DNA of 64,000 nucleotides from an uncultured Desulfosoma sp. (GTDB taxonomy: Bacteria; Desulfobacterota; Syntrophobacteria; Syntrophobacterales; DSM-9756): NCBI GenBank assembly GCA_937960435.1, contig CALGPN010000018.1, forward strand, positions 28,655 to 92,654, given 5' to 3'. Made by a program: the position numbers and the translations under genes. Each line of letters begins with the position of its first letter. Position 1 is the stretch's first letter. This document shows, piece by piece, positions 56,468 to 64,000 of this stretch. Under the pieces are notes generated by a model. The model was not told the DNA's origin. It was given only the letters and a program-made list of their open reading frames with translations, and made no database searches.

Positions 56468-56776
56468 TCACGAACCCGTCGAACCGTTGTCTTCGGAAGG
56501 CCCGGCGTTTACAGGGTGCGGCGGGATTTCCACGGAGAAAATGGCCAAGTCCGGGCAGATGATCTCGCAGTAATGGCAATTGACGCAGGCGTCGGGATTT
56601 TTCACTTCCGGGGGGTGATAGCCTTTGGCATTGAATCGCGTGGACTCGTGAAGGACATCCCGAGGACAAAAGGCGATGCAGTACCCGCAGCCCTTGCAGC
56701 GATCCTCGAGGATGAGAACCATGCCCTTGGAGACGTGGATGTCTTGCAGATCCAAAGGAGTGCGCCAAAATTTCAT
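56468..56776 (-). CDS. korD: 2-oxoacid:ferredoxin oxidoreductase delta (ferredoxin-type) subunit
   Basis: A 102-residue 2x[4Fe-4S] subunit: CKGCGYCIAFCP and CVNCHYCEIICP. It is the first gene of korDABC and of the whole 10-kb kor-hdr operon. ATG 56776 is preceded by AGAAGG. Confidence 0.92.
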   Translation of the reverse strand: MKFWRTPLDLQDIHVSKGMVLILEDRCKGCGYCIAFCPRDVLHESTRFNAKGYHPPEVKNPDACVNCHYCEIICPDLAIFSVEIPPHPVNAGPSEDNGSTGS

Positions 56777-57286
56777 AGGATGGGCCCTTCTCCGCGAGTG
56801 GACTCTCGGCGCCGGCTTCCTTCCCTAGGGTTTGTCCGATGGGATCCTCGGCACGCGGCTTCACCGATGGTTCAAGTGCCGCACTAAAGAGCACAGACGA
56901 GGCACATGTCAAGGAATTTTCGTTTGAATGGCACCCCTTGGGACAATGGTCCCGACATTTTCCAAGGGGGGTCCATCAATGACCCCCGAGACGGTTGGTC
57001 CCCTTGTCTCTTTCTCGAAAGATATCCCCCGAGATTCCCCCCGGATTCTTTCGAAGCTCCGGGCTCGGGTCTTTGCTGCGCCTGAATCCCCCCGGGATTT
57101 ATGAGCGGGGGTCTCATGAATGGAACACCTAAGAGATGGGGCCGTCCCCATGTGCTGTGAGGTCGCCCTCGGGGTCTTCCCAAGCATCGGGCCGGCGCGT
57201 TATGCATTGTGAGCGGTCAAAGGGGTGAGCGTGGAACGGCCGTGGAGGGCTGACGAGGAAGGAGTCGTCACGGACGAAGCGCCTTT
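56777..57286. other. 510-bp gap upstream of the kor-hdr operon
   Basis: No believable gene. It must hold the operon's promoter and leader. The clearest structures are the nested inverted repeats at 56934-56987. Several short C-runs (GAATCCCCCCGG-like) recur between 57035 and 57115, and none was assigned. Confidence 0.6.
56934..56987. promoter_or_regulatory. Two adjoining strong inverted repeats, possible leader structure
   Basis: CCCCTTGG / CCAAGGGG (56934-56969) enclose GGGAC / GTCCC, and directly next to it GGGGGTC / GACCCCC (56967-56987) closes a 7-nt loop. The two share the G run at 56967-56969, so they are mutually exclusive in one transcript. That is the layout of a switchable leader; no ligand or protein is known. 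Confidence 0.4.
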
Positions 57287-58729
57287 TCAGGGCGTTTTGT
57301 CCGGCATGTCCACCTGTTCGAGAATGCGACCTGTTGCCGCATGGAGGTGGACCCAGGCGTTTTCCAAGAAGATCCGCGCCTGGGCGAGCTGGCTTTGCGC
57401 TTGAACCAGGTCCCGTTGCGCTTGCGTGAGGCGCACCAGGGACGCCTGGCCCGCCGCATATTCCTTGGCCACCAGATCCCGAGTCTGCCGCACGATGGCG
57501 GCGTTTGCCTCTTGAAGGCGAAGCTGTTCCTGCGCCCCGAGAATTTGAGCCGCCGCCGTGTGGACCTGGGAGACAGCGTCGACCGAAGCGTTTTGCACTT
57601 TGTGTTCGGCTTCCCTCCGAGCGTGCTGGGCTTCTCGAACCCTGAAGACGTCTTCTCCTCCGGAAAAGAGCGGCACGATCACGGCGATCCCCACCGAGGA
57701 GCCGAAGTCGTCCTGAGTCATACGGGCGCTGTTGGCCTTGGATCCTTCAATCGTGCCGAAAAGATTGACGGATGGGGCGAAGCGGGATTTTGCGGAGCCC
57801 ACGTTGGCCTGAGCCGCCTGGAAGCCGAACCGGGCTTGGAGAATATCCGGCCGGTGTTCCAAGGCGTAGGCAATATCGTCGGCTACGGAAGGTCTTTTCA
57901 ACAGAGCGTCAGACACATCCCCCAAAGGAGCCACTTCGGTCCGTTCGTCCAATGTGCCCTCGGCCAGGCCCATGAGGGCCGCCAGGCCGGCGAGGGCCAC
58001 GCGGTATTCTTGAGCGGCCGAAATTTTTTGGGCCCGGGCCAGGTTCACCTGCACTTGAAAGTTCAAAACATCGCTCAAAGAGCCGGCTCCCAGCGCTTCC
58101 CGGGCCCGAGCGTCCTGCAATTGGCGTTGGTTGAAGGCTTCGTCGGCCTCGGCGATGACGCCCCGTTCCTGAGCGAGCTGGGCGGCGAAATAGCTGTCCG
58201 CGACGGCGGCGAGGAGCAGTCTTTGGGCTTCCCGATAGGCGGCTTGGCCTCCTTTCTCGTTGAATCGGGATGCCGCCAAGGCGAATTCCCGTTGAAAACC
58301 GTCGAAAAGCGTGAGTGTGGCATTGAGCGCCGCATGGTAGACGTCTTCACGGTCCTTTGGGGTGAGCCCGGCCGTGATGGGGGAAAAAGTCGACAGGGAT
58401 AAGGCGGTCCCTGGGTTTTCCGGATACCGCACATGGGCGGCGTCGGCGGATCCTTCGAGTCGCGGCAGATACCGGGACCAGGCTTGCCGCACCCTTTCTT
58501 GAGCCTGGGCGGCACGGGCCCGAGCGGCGCCGAGAGAAGGATTGGCTTCCAGGGCCATGCGCTGCGCCGTCTTGAGGTCCAAGACGGCGGGAAGGGGGCT
58601 TGAAGGGCTCGTCTGTGCCGTTTCCGATCCGGCCTGGGCCGGTCCGGCGGCCGAGGCTTCCGGGATTCGAGCCGTCATGAGGGGCAGCATCAGCAGGACC
58701 AGAAAGAGACGACCGGATTCTTTGCACAT
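57287..58729 (-). CDS. TolC-family outer-membrane efflux protein
   Basis: A 480-residue outer-membrane channel. Signal peptide MCKESGRLFLVLLMLPL…ASA; two long coiled-coil halves with Ala/Gln/Arg-rich helices (LGAARARAAQAQERVRQAWSRYLPRLEG … LVRLTQAQRDLVQAQSQLAQARIFLENAWVHLH), the OEP repeat. ATG 58729 is preferred to an upstream GTG (58756) because of AAAGG. It is the third component of the pump encoded at 58760-63342. Confidence 0.9.
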   Translation of the reverse strand: MCKESGRLFLVLLMLPLMTARIPEASAAGPAQAGSETAQTSPSSPLPAVLDLKTAQRMALEANPSLGAARARAAQAQERVRQAWSRYLPRLEGSADAAHVRYPENPGTALSLSTFSPITAGLTPKDREDVYHAALNATLTLFDGFQREFALAASRFNEKGGQAAYREAQRLLLAAVADSYFAAQLAQERGVIAEADEAFNQRQLQDARAREALGAGSLSDVLNFQVQVNLARAQKISAAQEYRVALAGLAALMGLAEGTLDERTEVAPLGDVSDALLKRPSVADDIAYALEHRPDILQARFGFQAAQANVGSAKSRFAPSVNLFGTIEGSKANSARMTQDDFGSSVGIAVIVPLFSGGEDVFRVREAQHARREAEHKVQNASVDAVSQVHTAAAQILGAQEQLRLQEANAAIVRQTRDLVAKEYAAGQASLVRLTQAQRDLVQAQSQLAQARIFLENAWVHLHAATGRILEQVDMPDKTP

Positions 58730-58759
58730 AAACAGCCTTTCCGACGCACTCCACAAGCC

Positions 58760-61700
58760 TCAGGCAGCCAGGGCTTCCGTGCGGCCCCCGGCTCCCTTGC
58801 CCGCGCCGTTTTCTTGACGGCGGCTTGCCGGTTCCACGTCTTCTCGACGTTTCGGCCAGCGCCCGTGTCGAAGCCGATAGAGCAGGAGTCGGATGTCGTT
58901 CAAGATAGCGAAAAGGCACGGGATGAGCACCAGGGTGAGGACGGTGGCGAAGGCCACGCCCGCGGCGAGGGTCACGGCCATGGGGATGAGAAACCGTGCC
59001 TGGAAATCCGTCTCCAGGATCATAGGCATGAGGCCGCCCACGGTGGTGACCGTGGTGAGGATGACCGCGCGGAATCGGCGTCGGCCGCCTTCCACGAGAG
59101 CCTCGAAAAATCGCATGCCTTCCGCAAGGTTTTCATTGACCCGCTCGATGAGCACAATGGCGTCGTTCACCACGACCCCGGTAAGGGCCACCATGCCGAA
59201 AAGGCTCATAATGGACACATCGAACCCCATGATCAAATGCCCGACGACGGCGCCGATAAGGCCGAAGGGGATCGTGACCATAATGATGACCGGCTGAATG
59301 TACGATCGAAAGATGGTCGCAAGGATAATAAAGATGCCGAGCAGAGCCAGCGGAAAGCCCACTTTGAGGCTTGCCAGAGACTCACGCATCTTTTTCTTTT
59401 CCCCTTGAAGCGCAAGCCGCAACCCTGGGTAGCGTTTTTCCAAATCCGGGAAAAAGGCGGCCGAAAGATCCTGGAAGATTTCGTTGGCATTGGCCCGATC
59501 GCTGTCCACAGCGGCGCTCACGGCGACCCGTCGCATGCCGTCCGTTCTCGTGATGACGGAATAGCCCGGCGCGTATTCGAAGAAAGCGACGGAGCGCAAC
59601 GGCACCTGAGCCCCTCCGGGGGTGCGGATCCGCACCTGGTCTAGCCGGGAAAGGTCCCGCCGTTCCGCTTCCGTGTAGCGCACCTTGATGCGGATGTCAT
59701 CCCGGCCGCGCTGAATGCGCAGGGCTTCCTCGCCGTAGTAGCCTGCATAGATCTGACGGGCCAAATCGTCCACGGTGAGTCCCAAGGTGCGGGCTTCGGG
59801 TTTGAGTCGCAGACGCAGTTCCCGCTTTCCCGCCGCGTAATCGGATCGGATTTGGTAGACCCCGTCGAAACGCCGCAGGCGCTCCATGAGTTCTTCGGAA
59901 GCGGCCACGATGTGCTCCATGTTCTCCCCTTGGATCCACACCTCGATGGGGGCTCCCGGCGGCCCGGCTTCCATCCCTTCAAAGGTCAAGGACTTGATCC
60001 CGGGAATGGGGCCCGTTTCCTTTTCCCAGGCCACCATAATGTCCTTGGAGTGAATGCCGCGATGCTCGGAATCCAACAAAATGGCCTGGATCGCCCCGTA
60101 ATGAGGGCCCCGCATGGGAATTTGGCCGAGGGTTTGGCCCACCAGGACCAATCGGTCCACCAGCATGGGATCGCCCGTGCGGGTTTTCATCCGGTCGTTG
60201 AGCCTCAGCAGAGCATCTTCCACGCGAGTGACGGCATCTTGGGTCACATCGGCGGGAGTTCCTTCGGGAAACTCGATGGTGGCGTTGAGGACGAAGCCGT
60301 CGATTTCCGTAAAGACCACAAATTTGACAATGCCTCCTTGAATCACCCCAAGGCTGATCAGCAGCACGGCGATGGATGAACTCAGGCCGATGTAGCGCCA
60401 GCGCAGGAAGAAACGCAAGGACGGCAGGTACACTTTCGCTATGAACCACTCCGTGCCGGCATGGACCCGATGTTGTATGCCGTCCAAAAACCTTCTCAAG
60501 GGCCGAACTTTTGGAGGCCGGCGATCGGGGTCGGGAAGGTGGTTCAGGTGCGCGGGAAGAAGCGTTAGGCACTCCAGCAAGGAGATGCTGAGAGCCGCCA
60601 CCACCACTACCGGCAGAATGGCGATGAATTTTCCCATAATGCCGCCGACAAAGGCCAGCGGAATGAAGGCAACGATGGTCGTGGTCACGGCGGCGATGAC
60701 GGGCAAGGCCACTTCCGCCGTGCCTTCGATGGCCGCCGTCACGGGGCGTTCCCCTCTCTGGCGATGCACAAAGATGGCTTCGCCGACCACGATGGCGTCA
60801 TCGACGATGATCCCCAAAACCATAATCAAGGCAAAGAGGGAAATCATGTTGATGGTTCCCCCCAGGCCCCAGACGATGGCCAAGGCCCCGGCGATGGAAA
60901 CGGGAATCCCCATGCCGGCCCACAGGGCGACGCGAGCGTTCAAAAAAAGCCAAAGAATGATAAGGACGAGAACCAAACCATAAAGGCCGTTTCGGAGCAA
61001 AAGGTTGATCCGAGCCCGCAGCATGTCCGTGGTGTCGTAAAGGATCTTGATGTGTAGGGACGTGGGAAGTTCCTTGGCCTTTCGTTCCACGTATCGGGAC
61101 ACGGCTCGGGAAATGGCCAAGGCGTCTTCCTGGGTGGTTTTGAAGACGATCAGCATGACCGAAGGCTGGCCGTTCACCGAGGCCCGGATGGGGTCTTCCG
61201 TAAAACCGTCCACGATGCGGGCCACGCGGCCCAAAGGGATCATGGCCCCTTGCGGGGTGGCCAGCAGAACCAAAGAAGCCAGTTCCTCGCCGCGATATCG
61301 GCGGCCCACAGTGCGCACTCGGATTTCCTCGCCTTCCGTGCGGATGGTCCCGCCGGCCAAATTGAGGTTGCTGCGCCGAACGGTGTCCGCCACCTGAGCA
61401 AAGGTCAACCCGTAGCGCCGAAGCGTCTCTTCGGAGACTTCAATGTGGATTTCGTAGTCACGGGTGCCGAACGTTTCCACTTGGGAGATTTCGGGCAGAG
61501 CCTGCAGATCGCTTTTGACGCGTTCGGCCCATTCTTTGAGCCGCTCTTCGCTCATGGTGCCGGAAAGATACACCAGAGCGATGGGGCTTCGCAGGGTGAC
61601 ATCGGTAATGACGGGTTGTTCGGCATCTATTGGGAAGGTAGAAATGGCGTCGATTTTCGCCCGGACTCGGTCCAAAACCACCCGGAGGTCGGCGTTTTCC

Positions 61701-61990
61701 ATCACTTCGATGGTGGCCGTGCCCACGTTCTCCTGGGCTTGGGTGGTGATCTGCTTGATGCCTTCCACCCCCTCCAAGGCTTCTTCAATTTTTCGGCAGA
61801 TGCCTTCTTCCACCTCTTCAGGGTCGGCGCCGGGATAAGGCACGCGGATGGTGATCATGTCCAAGGAAAATTCGGGGAAATTCTCCTTGATCATGAAAAA
61901 GCCCGCCATGATCCCGGCCGTAAAAATGAGCAGCAGGACGATGTTGGCGAAGACGTTGTTTCTGGCGAACGCCGCCAGGACGGGTTTCAT
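58760..61990 (-). CDS. RND-family efflux permease
   Basis: A 1076-residue proton-driven inner-membrane exporter with twelve TMs and two large periplasmic loops. N-terminal NVFANIVLLLIFTAGIMAGFFMI, PYPGADPEEVEEGICRKIEEALEGVEGI, TM4 GIIVDDAIVVGEAIFVHRQRGER with the proton-relay Asp pair, and C-terminal TM10 region VVVNDAIVLIERVN. It resembles AcrB/HAE-type drug pumps more than heavy-metal CusA. Start overlaps the adaptor stop (ATGA). Confidence 0.93.
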   Translation of the reverse strand: MKPVLAAFARNNVFANIVLLLIFTAGIMAGFFMIKENFPEFSLDMITIRVPYPGADPEEVEEGICRKIEEALEGVEGIKQITTQAQENVGTATIEVMENADLRVVLDRVRAKIDAISTFPIDAEQPVITDVTLRSPIALVYLSGTMSEERLKEWAERVKSDLQALPEISQVETFGTRDYEIHIEVSEETLRRYGLTFAQVADTVRRSNLNLAGGTIRTEGEEIRVRTVGRRYRGEELASLVLLATPQGAMIPLGRVARIVDGFTEDPIRASVNGQPSVMLIVFKTTQEDALAISRAVSRYVERKAKELPTSLHIKILYDTTDMLRARINLLLRNGLYGLVLVLIILWLFLNARVALWAGMGIPVSIAGALAIVWGLGGTINMISLFALIMVLGIIVDDAIVVGEAIFVHRQRGERPVTAAIEGTAEVALPVIAAVTTTIVAFIPLAFVGGIMGKFIAILPVVVVAALSISLLECLTLLPAHLNHLPDPDRRPPKVRPLRRFLDGIQHRVHAGTEWFIAKVYLPSLRFFLRWRYIGLSSSIAVLLISLGVIQGGIVKFVVFTEIDGFVLNATIEFPEGTPADVTQDAVTRVEDALLRLNDRMKTRTGDPMLVDRLVLVGQTLGQIPMRGPHYGAIQAILLDSEHRGIHSKDIMVAWEKETGPIPGIKSLTFEGMEAGPPGAPIEVWIQGENMEHIVAASEELMERLRRFDGVYQIRSDYAAGKRELRLRLKPEARTLGLTVDDLARQIYAGYYGEEALRIQRGRDDIRIKVRYTEAERRDLSRLDQVRIRTPGGAQVPLRSVAFFEYAPGYSVITRTDGMRRVAVSAAVDSDRANANEIFQDLSAAFFPDLEKRYPGLRLALQGEKKKMRESLASLKVGFPLALLGIFIILATIFRSYIQPVIIMVTIPFGLIGAVVGHLIMGFDVSIMSLFGMVALTGVVVNDAIVLIERVNENLAEGMRFFEALVEGGRRRFRAVILTTVTTVGGLMPMILETDFQARFLIPMAVTLAAGVAFATVLTLVLIPCLFAILNDIRLLLYRLRHGRWPKRREDVEPASRRQENGAGKGAGGRTEALAA

Positions 61991-63342
61991 GGCGAGGATT
62001 CCTTGGGTGGGGTGCGCTGGGTTTCTTGGAGGTCGAGGAGCATGTTTTCCAGGGGATTGACCAGCCGGGTGACGATGACCGTATCCCCGGTGCGGATCCC
62101 TTCCGAAATGAACGCCTCTTCCCCTTGGAGGCGGGCCACCCGGACCGGAACCGTTTTCAGGCGTTTTTCCACTGCGAGATAGACCTTGTTGTCATAGGTG
62201 ACCGCCCATTGCGGCAAACGCACCACGTGCTCGAGTCTGCGGCCGGGAATTTCCACGGCGCAAAACATTCCCTCCACCAAAGGCAGTCCCGACCGGCCGG
62301 CTCGGGAGGCTTCAGCGGCCGGAACTCGCACGGCCACCGTGAGGGTCCGGCTGCTGCGGTCAAAGGCGACGACGCGATGAAGAAATCCCTGCCAGGTGTG
62401 GCCTTCCGGGTCTTGAGTCCACCGCACGGTGCAGGGGACTTGTCGAAGATGGTGGAACCACGAGAGCTCGGACGGCGTCGGGGAGGCCTCAAAAAGGAGC
62501 CATTGGCGGGCATCGTCGCTGTCCAGCGGCACGTGGATTTCCAGAAGGGAGTCATCGGCGAGGGTCACGGCGGGCGTTCCGGGACTGAGAAATTGACCCA
62601 GCTCCAAGGATTTTGCCATGACACGGCCCGTAAAGGGCGCCCTGATCGTACAGCGGGCGAGCTGAGTGAGAGCCCGTTCCCGCTGGGCTCGAGCCGCCTC
62701 CAGGCCGGCTCGCGCTTCGCGCAGCCGCACCGGGTACACGGCGAGGCTTTGCTCCAAAAGCCGCAACTGGTCCAGTGCCTGATTATAGGCCTTTTCGGCG
62801 GCTTCCACTCCCGATCGTGTGCCCACCTTGCTTTCGTCGTAGAGGCGCTGCAGTCGATGAAACTCGGCCAAAGCCAAGTCCCGAGTGCGCCCCAGGACGG
62901 CGAGACGCCGTTTTTCGAGATCCTGTTCTTTTTCGAGACGGACCACCGTATTTTCCAGTTGGTTCACCCCCGCCTCCGCCTCGGCGAGCGCCGCCCGATA
63001 ATCCCGTGGATCGATCTCGAAAAGGACGTCTCCTTCAGGGATAATTTCGCCGACGTTCAGCCGCGGATGCACGGCGATGACCGCTCCCGACACCTCGGCC
63101 GAAAGGACGACGCTGCGGATCGCATGGGCTTCGCCGTATCCCGTGAGAATGACGGGCACATCTTCCGGCTGGGCCCTGAGAACTTCCACCTTGTAGGGCT
63201 GTTCTTGGGAGACGGCCTGAGCGGGGGGTTTTTTTAGGGAGGCCAGCGCCGCCATGGCGATCAGGCCGCCGAGGAGAATCGCACTGCAAACCGCGATCCG
63301 GAACCACACTTTGCGATCGCCGGTTTCGACTTTTTGATCCAT
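61987..63342 (-). CDS. RND efflux periplasmic adaptor (membrane-fusion protein)
   Basis: A 451-residue HlyD/AcrA-type adaptor: TM anchor at about 14-36, barrel-sandwich half (LNVGEIIPEGDVLFEIDPRDYRAALAEAEAGV), a long coiled coil (about 120-225), second lipoyl half (CTIRAPFTGRVMAKSLELGQFLSPG) and beta-barrel. No lipobox. Operon order adaptor, permease, TolC on the minus strand. Confidence 0.93.
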   Translation of the reverse strand: MDQKVETGDRKVWFRIAVCSAILLGGLIAMAALASLKKPPAQAVSQEQPYKVEVLRAQPEDVPVILTGYGEAHAIRSVVLSAEVSGAVIAVHPRLNVGEIIPEGDVLFEIDPRDYRAALAEAEAGVNQLENTVVRLEKEQDLEKRRLAVLGRTRDLALAEFHRLQRLYDESKVGTRSGVEAAEKAYNQALDQLRLLEQSLAVYPVRLREARAGLEAARAQRERALTQLARCTIRAPFTGRVMAKSLELGQFLSPGTPAVTLADDSLLEIHVPLDSDDARQWLLFEASPTPSELSWFHHLRQVPCTVRWTQDPEGHTWQGFLHRVVAFDRSSRTLTVAVRVPAAEASRAGRSGLPLVEGMFCAVEIPGRRLEHVVRLPQWAVTYDNKVYLAVEKRLKTVPVRVARLQGEEAFISEGIRTGDTVIVTRLVNPLENMLLDLQETQRTPPKESSP

Positions 63343-63406
63343 AAAAAGACGTCACCCCATGGAAAGTTTTTCGTCCTGACGCTTCGTCACGGGACATATC
63401 GAAAAA

Positions 63407-63778
63407 TCAGCGCCAGAACAGACGATATCGGTGATGAATTTCCGCTTCCACGTCCTCGTGGAGCAGTTCCACCGGGCGCGCCCCGCGGGGGCAGAGCACG
63501 GTAGGGGATGTGCCGAACAAACGGCACGTCAAGGGGCGCACCGGGTAAATGGTGCATCCCGCCTCGGAAACATAAGGACAGCGTGTTCCCTCAGCGGGCA
63601 GGATCGAACGTTCCTGCGCGTACAGGTAATCTCGAATGCGTGCGTCTTCTTCGGGGGTTCGGGACGGCACCCCGAAAAGGCGGCAACAGTCCGTACATCC
63701 CGGGAGGCACTGCATCTCGGGAATCATGGCATAGAGATCGTCCAAGGTAAAAGCCCCCCGGTCCTCAGCCCCGTTCAT
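63407..63778 (-). CDS. YkgJ-family cysteine-cluster protein
   Basis: A 123-residue protein with an N-terminal C24-x3-C28-x2-C31-C32 cluster (CLPGCTDCCRLFG) and later Cys residues (RCPYVSEAGCTIYPVRPLTCRLFGT). This CxxxCxxCC…C pattern defines the YkgJ family, thought to bind zinc or Fe-S; function unknown. It lies 64 bp upstream of the efflux adaptor and may be co-transcribed. Confidence 0.85.
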   Translation of the reverse strand: MNGAEDRGAFTLDDLYAMIPEMQCLPGCTDCCRLFGVPSRTPEEDARIRDYLYAQERSILPAEGTRCPYVSEAGCTIYPVRPLTCRLFGTSPTVLCPRGARPVELLHEDVEAEIHHRYRLFWR

Positions 63779-63950
63779 GATTCATCTCCATGGCTTCATC
63801 ACGCCCAAGCCCTGGGTGAAACTTGCGCAAAAGTTCGAATCCGTCGTATGGTGACGCCGACCACTAGTGCCCGTGGCATCTTCGAGACTATAGGGCTGAA
63901 AGATGCCGTGCGCAACAAGGTCTCCAAAAGAACTCCCGGGAGGTGCACTC

Positions 63951-64000
63951 ATGACGACGAGCAACTGCATCTTTTGCCGGATCGTTTCCGGCGAAATTCC
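63951..64000 (+). CDS. HIT-family protein, 3' end outside window
   Basis: Only 16 full codons are present: MTTSNCIFCRIVSGEI, the hallmark start of histidine-triad (HIT/Hint) nucleotide hydrolases, with the CxxC zinc pair at 6 and 9. GGGAGG stands 6 bases before the ATG. Substrate class cannot be told from this fragment. Confidence 0.85.
   Translation, partial: MTTSNCIFCRIVSGEI

Noticed and set aside
56925..56950. TGGCAC…TTGG as a sigma-54 promoter
   Set aside because: The -12 element (TTGC) is absent at the required spacing.
58760..63342. RND pump as a copper/silver (Cus) exporter linked to copA
   Set aside because: The permease has the AcrB/HAE-type proton relay and no Met-rich metal relay motif was seen; it is 57 kb from copA.
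63830..63845. GTTCGAATCC resembling a tRNA T-arm
   Set aside because: No acceptor stem, D-arm or anticodon arm can be drawn around it.

Overview
The window looks like the chromosome of a GC-rich, strictly anaerobic, probably sulfate-reducing bacterium of the Desulfobacterota (Syntrophobacteria/Desulfovibrio-like gene content). This is inferred from the stacked Hdr/Mvh electron-transfer modules, ferredoxin-dependent 2-oxoacid oxidation, rubredoxin, rubrerythrin and FprA oxygen defence, a multi-c-heme sensor kinase and several in-frame UGA (selenocysteine) codons. No 16S or other decisive marker is present, so the taxon is not proven. No tRNA, rRNA, CRISPR array, phage or intact insertion sequence was seen.

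Layout. 1-3951: end of a copper P-type ATPase, rubredoxin and rubrerythrin, a terminator, a monocluster ferredoxin and a HEAT-like protein. 3920-6310 (minus): hybrid PAS histidine kinase. 6484-16827 (plus): a complete Wsp-like chemosensory operon (CheW, CheR-TPR, CheW, MCP, CheA-REC, CheB, REC with a Cys-pair tail, REC-GGDEF) that should set cyclic-di-GMP. 16800-21082: unknown protein, PflA-like radical SAM protein inside a patch of palindromic repeats, flavodiiron protein FprA and a membrane TPR protein. 21267-29262 (minus): nitroreductase-ferredoxin, HdrA, MvhD, an FrhB-like subunit and the MvhG/MvhA hydrogenase. HdrA, MvhD and MvhA are each interrupted by one in-frame TGA at the exact place of a conserved metal- or redox-active Cys. 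29616-40973: CGGC protein, nucleoside transporter, LepA, HemW, then three sensor kinases with a QseG-like lipoprotein and a lone receiver. 41175-46323: amino-acid catabolism and uptake (DadA-like oxidase, alanine dehydrogenase, amino-acid ABC transporter without ATPase). 46424-56776 (minus): korDABC followed by three giant Hdr-type fusion proteins, one of them again with an in-frame TGA. 57287-63342 (minus): RND efflux pump with its TolC. 63407-64000: YkgJ-type protein and the start of a HIT protein.

How the genes work together. Two electron-transfer operons dominate. The hydrogenase operon should feed H2 electrons from a [NiFeSe] centre through MvhD to the FAD of HdrA for flavin-based bifurcation to ferredoxin and a second acceptor; an FrhB-like subunit sits where HdrBC is absent. 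The kor operon should couple 2-oxoacid oxidation to a three-protein Hdr assembly carrying a NAD(P)H-type (GltD/NfnB-like) flavin module and an HdrCB-type (CCG) module. Four TGA-containing genes, each followed by a hairpin 21-28 nt downstream, make selenocysteine a theme shared by both operons.
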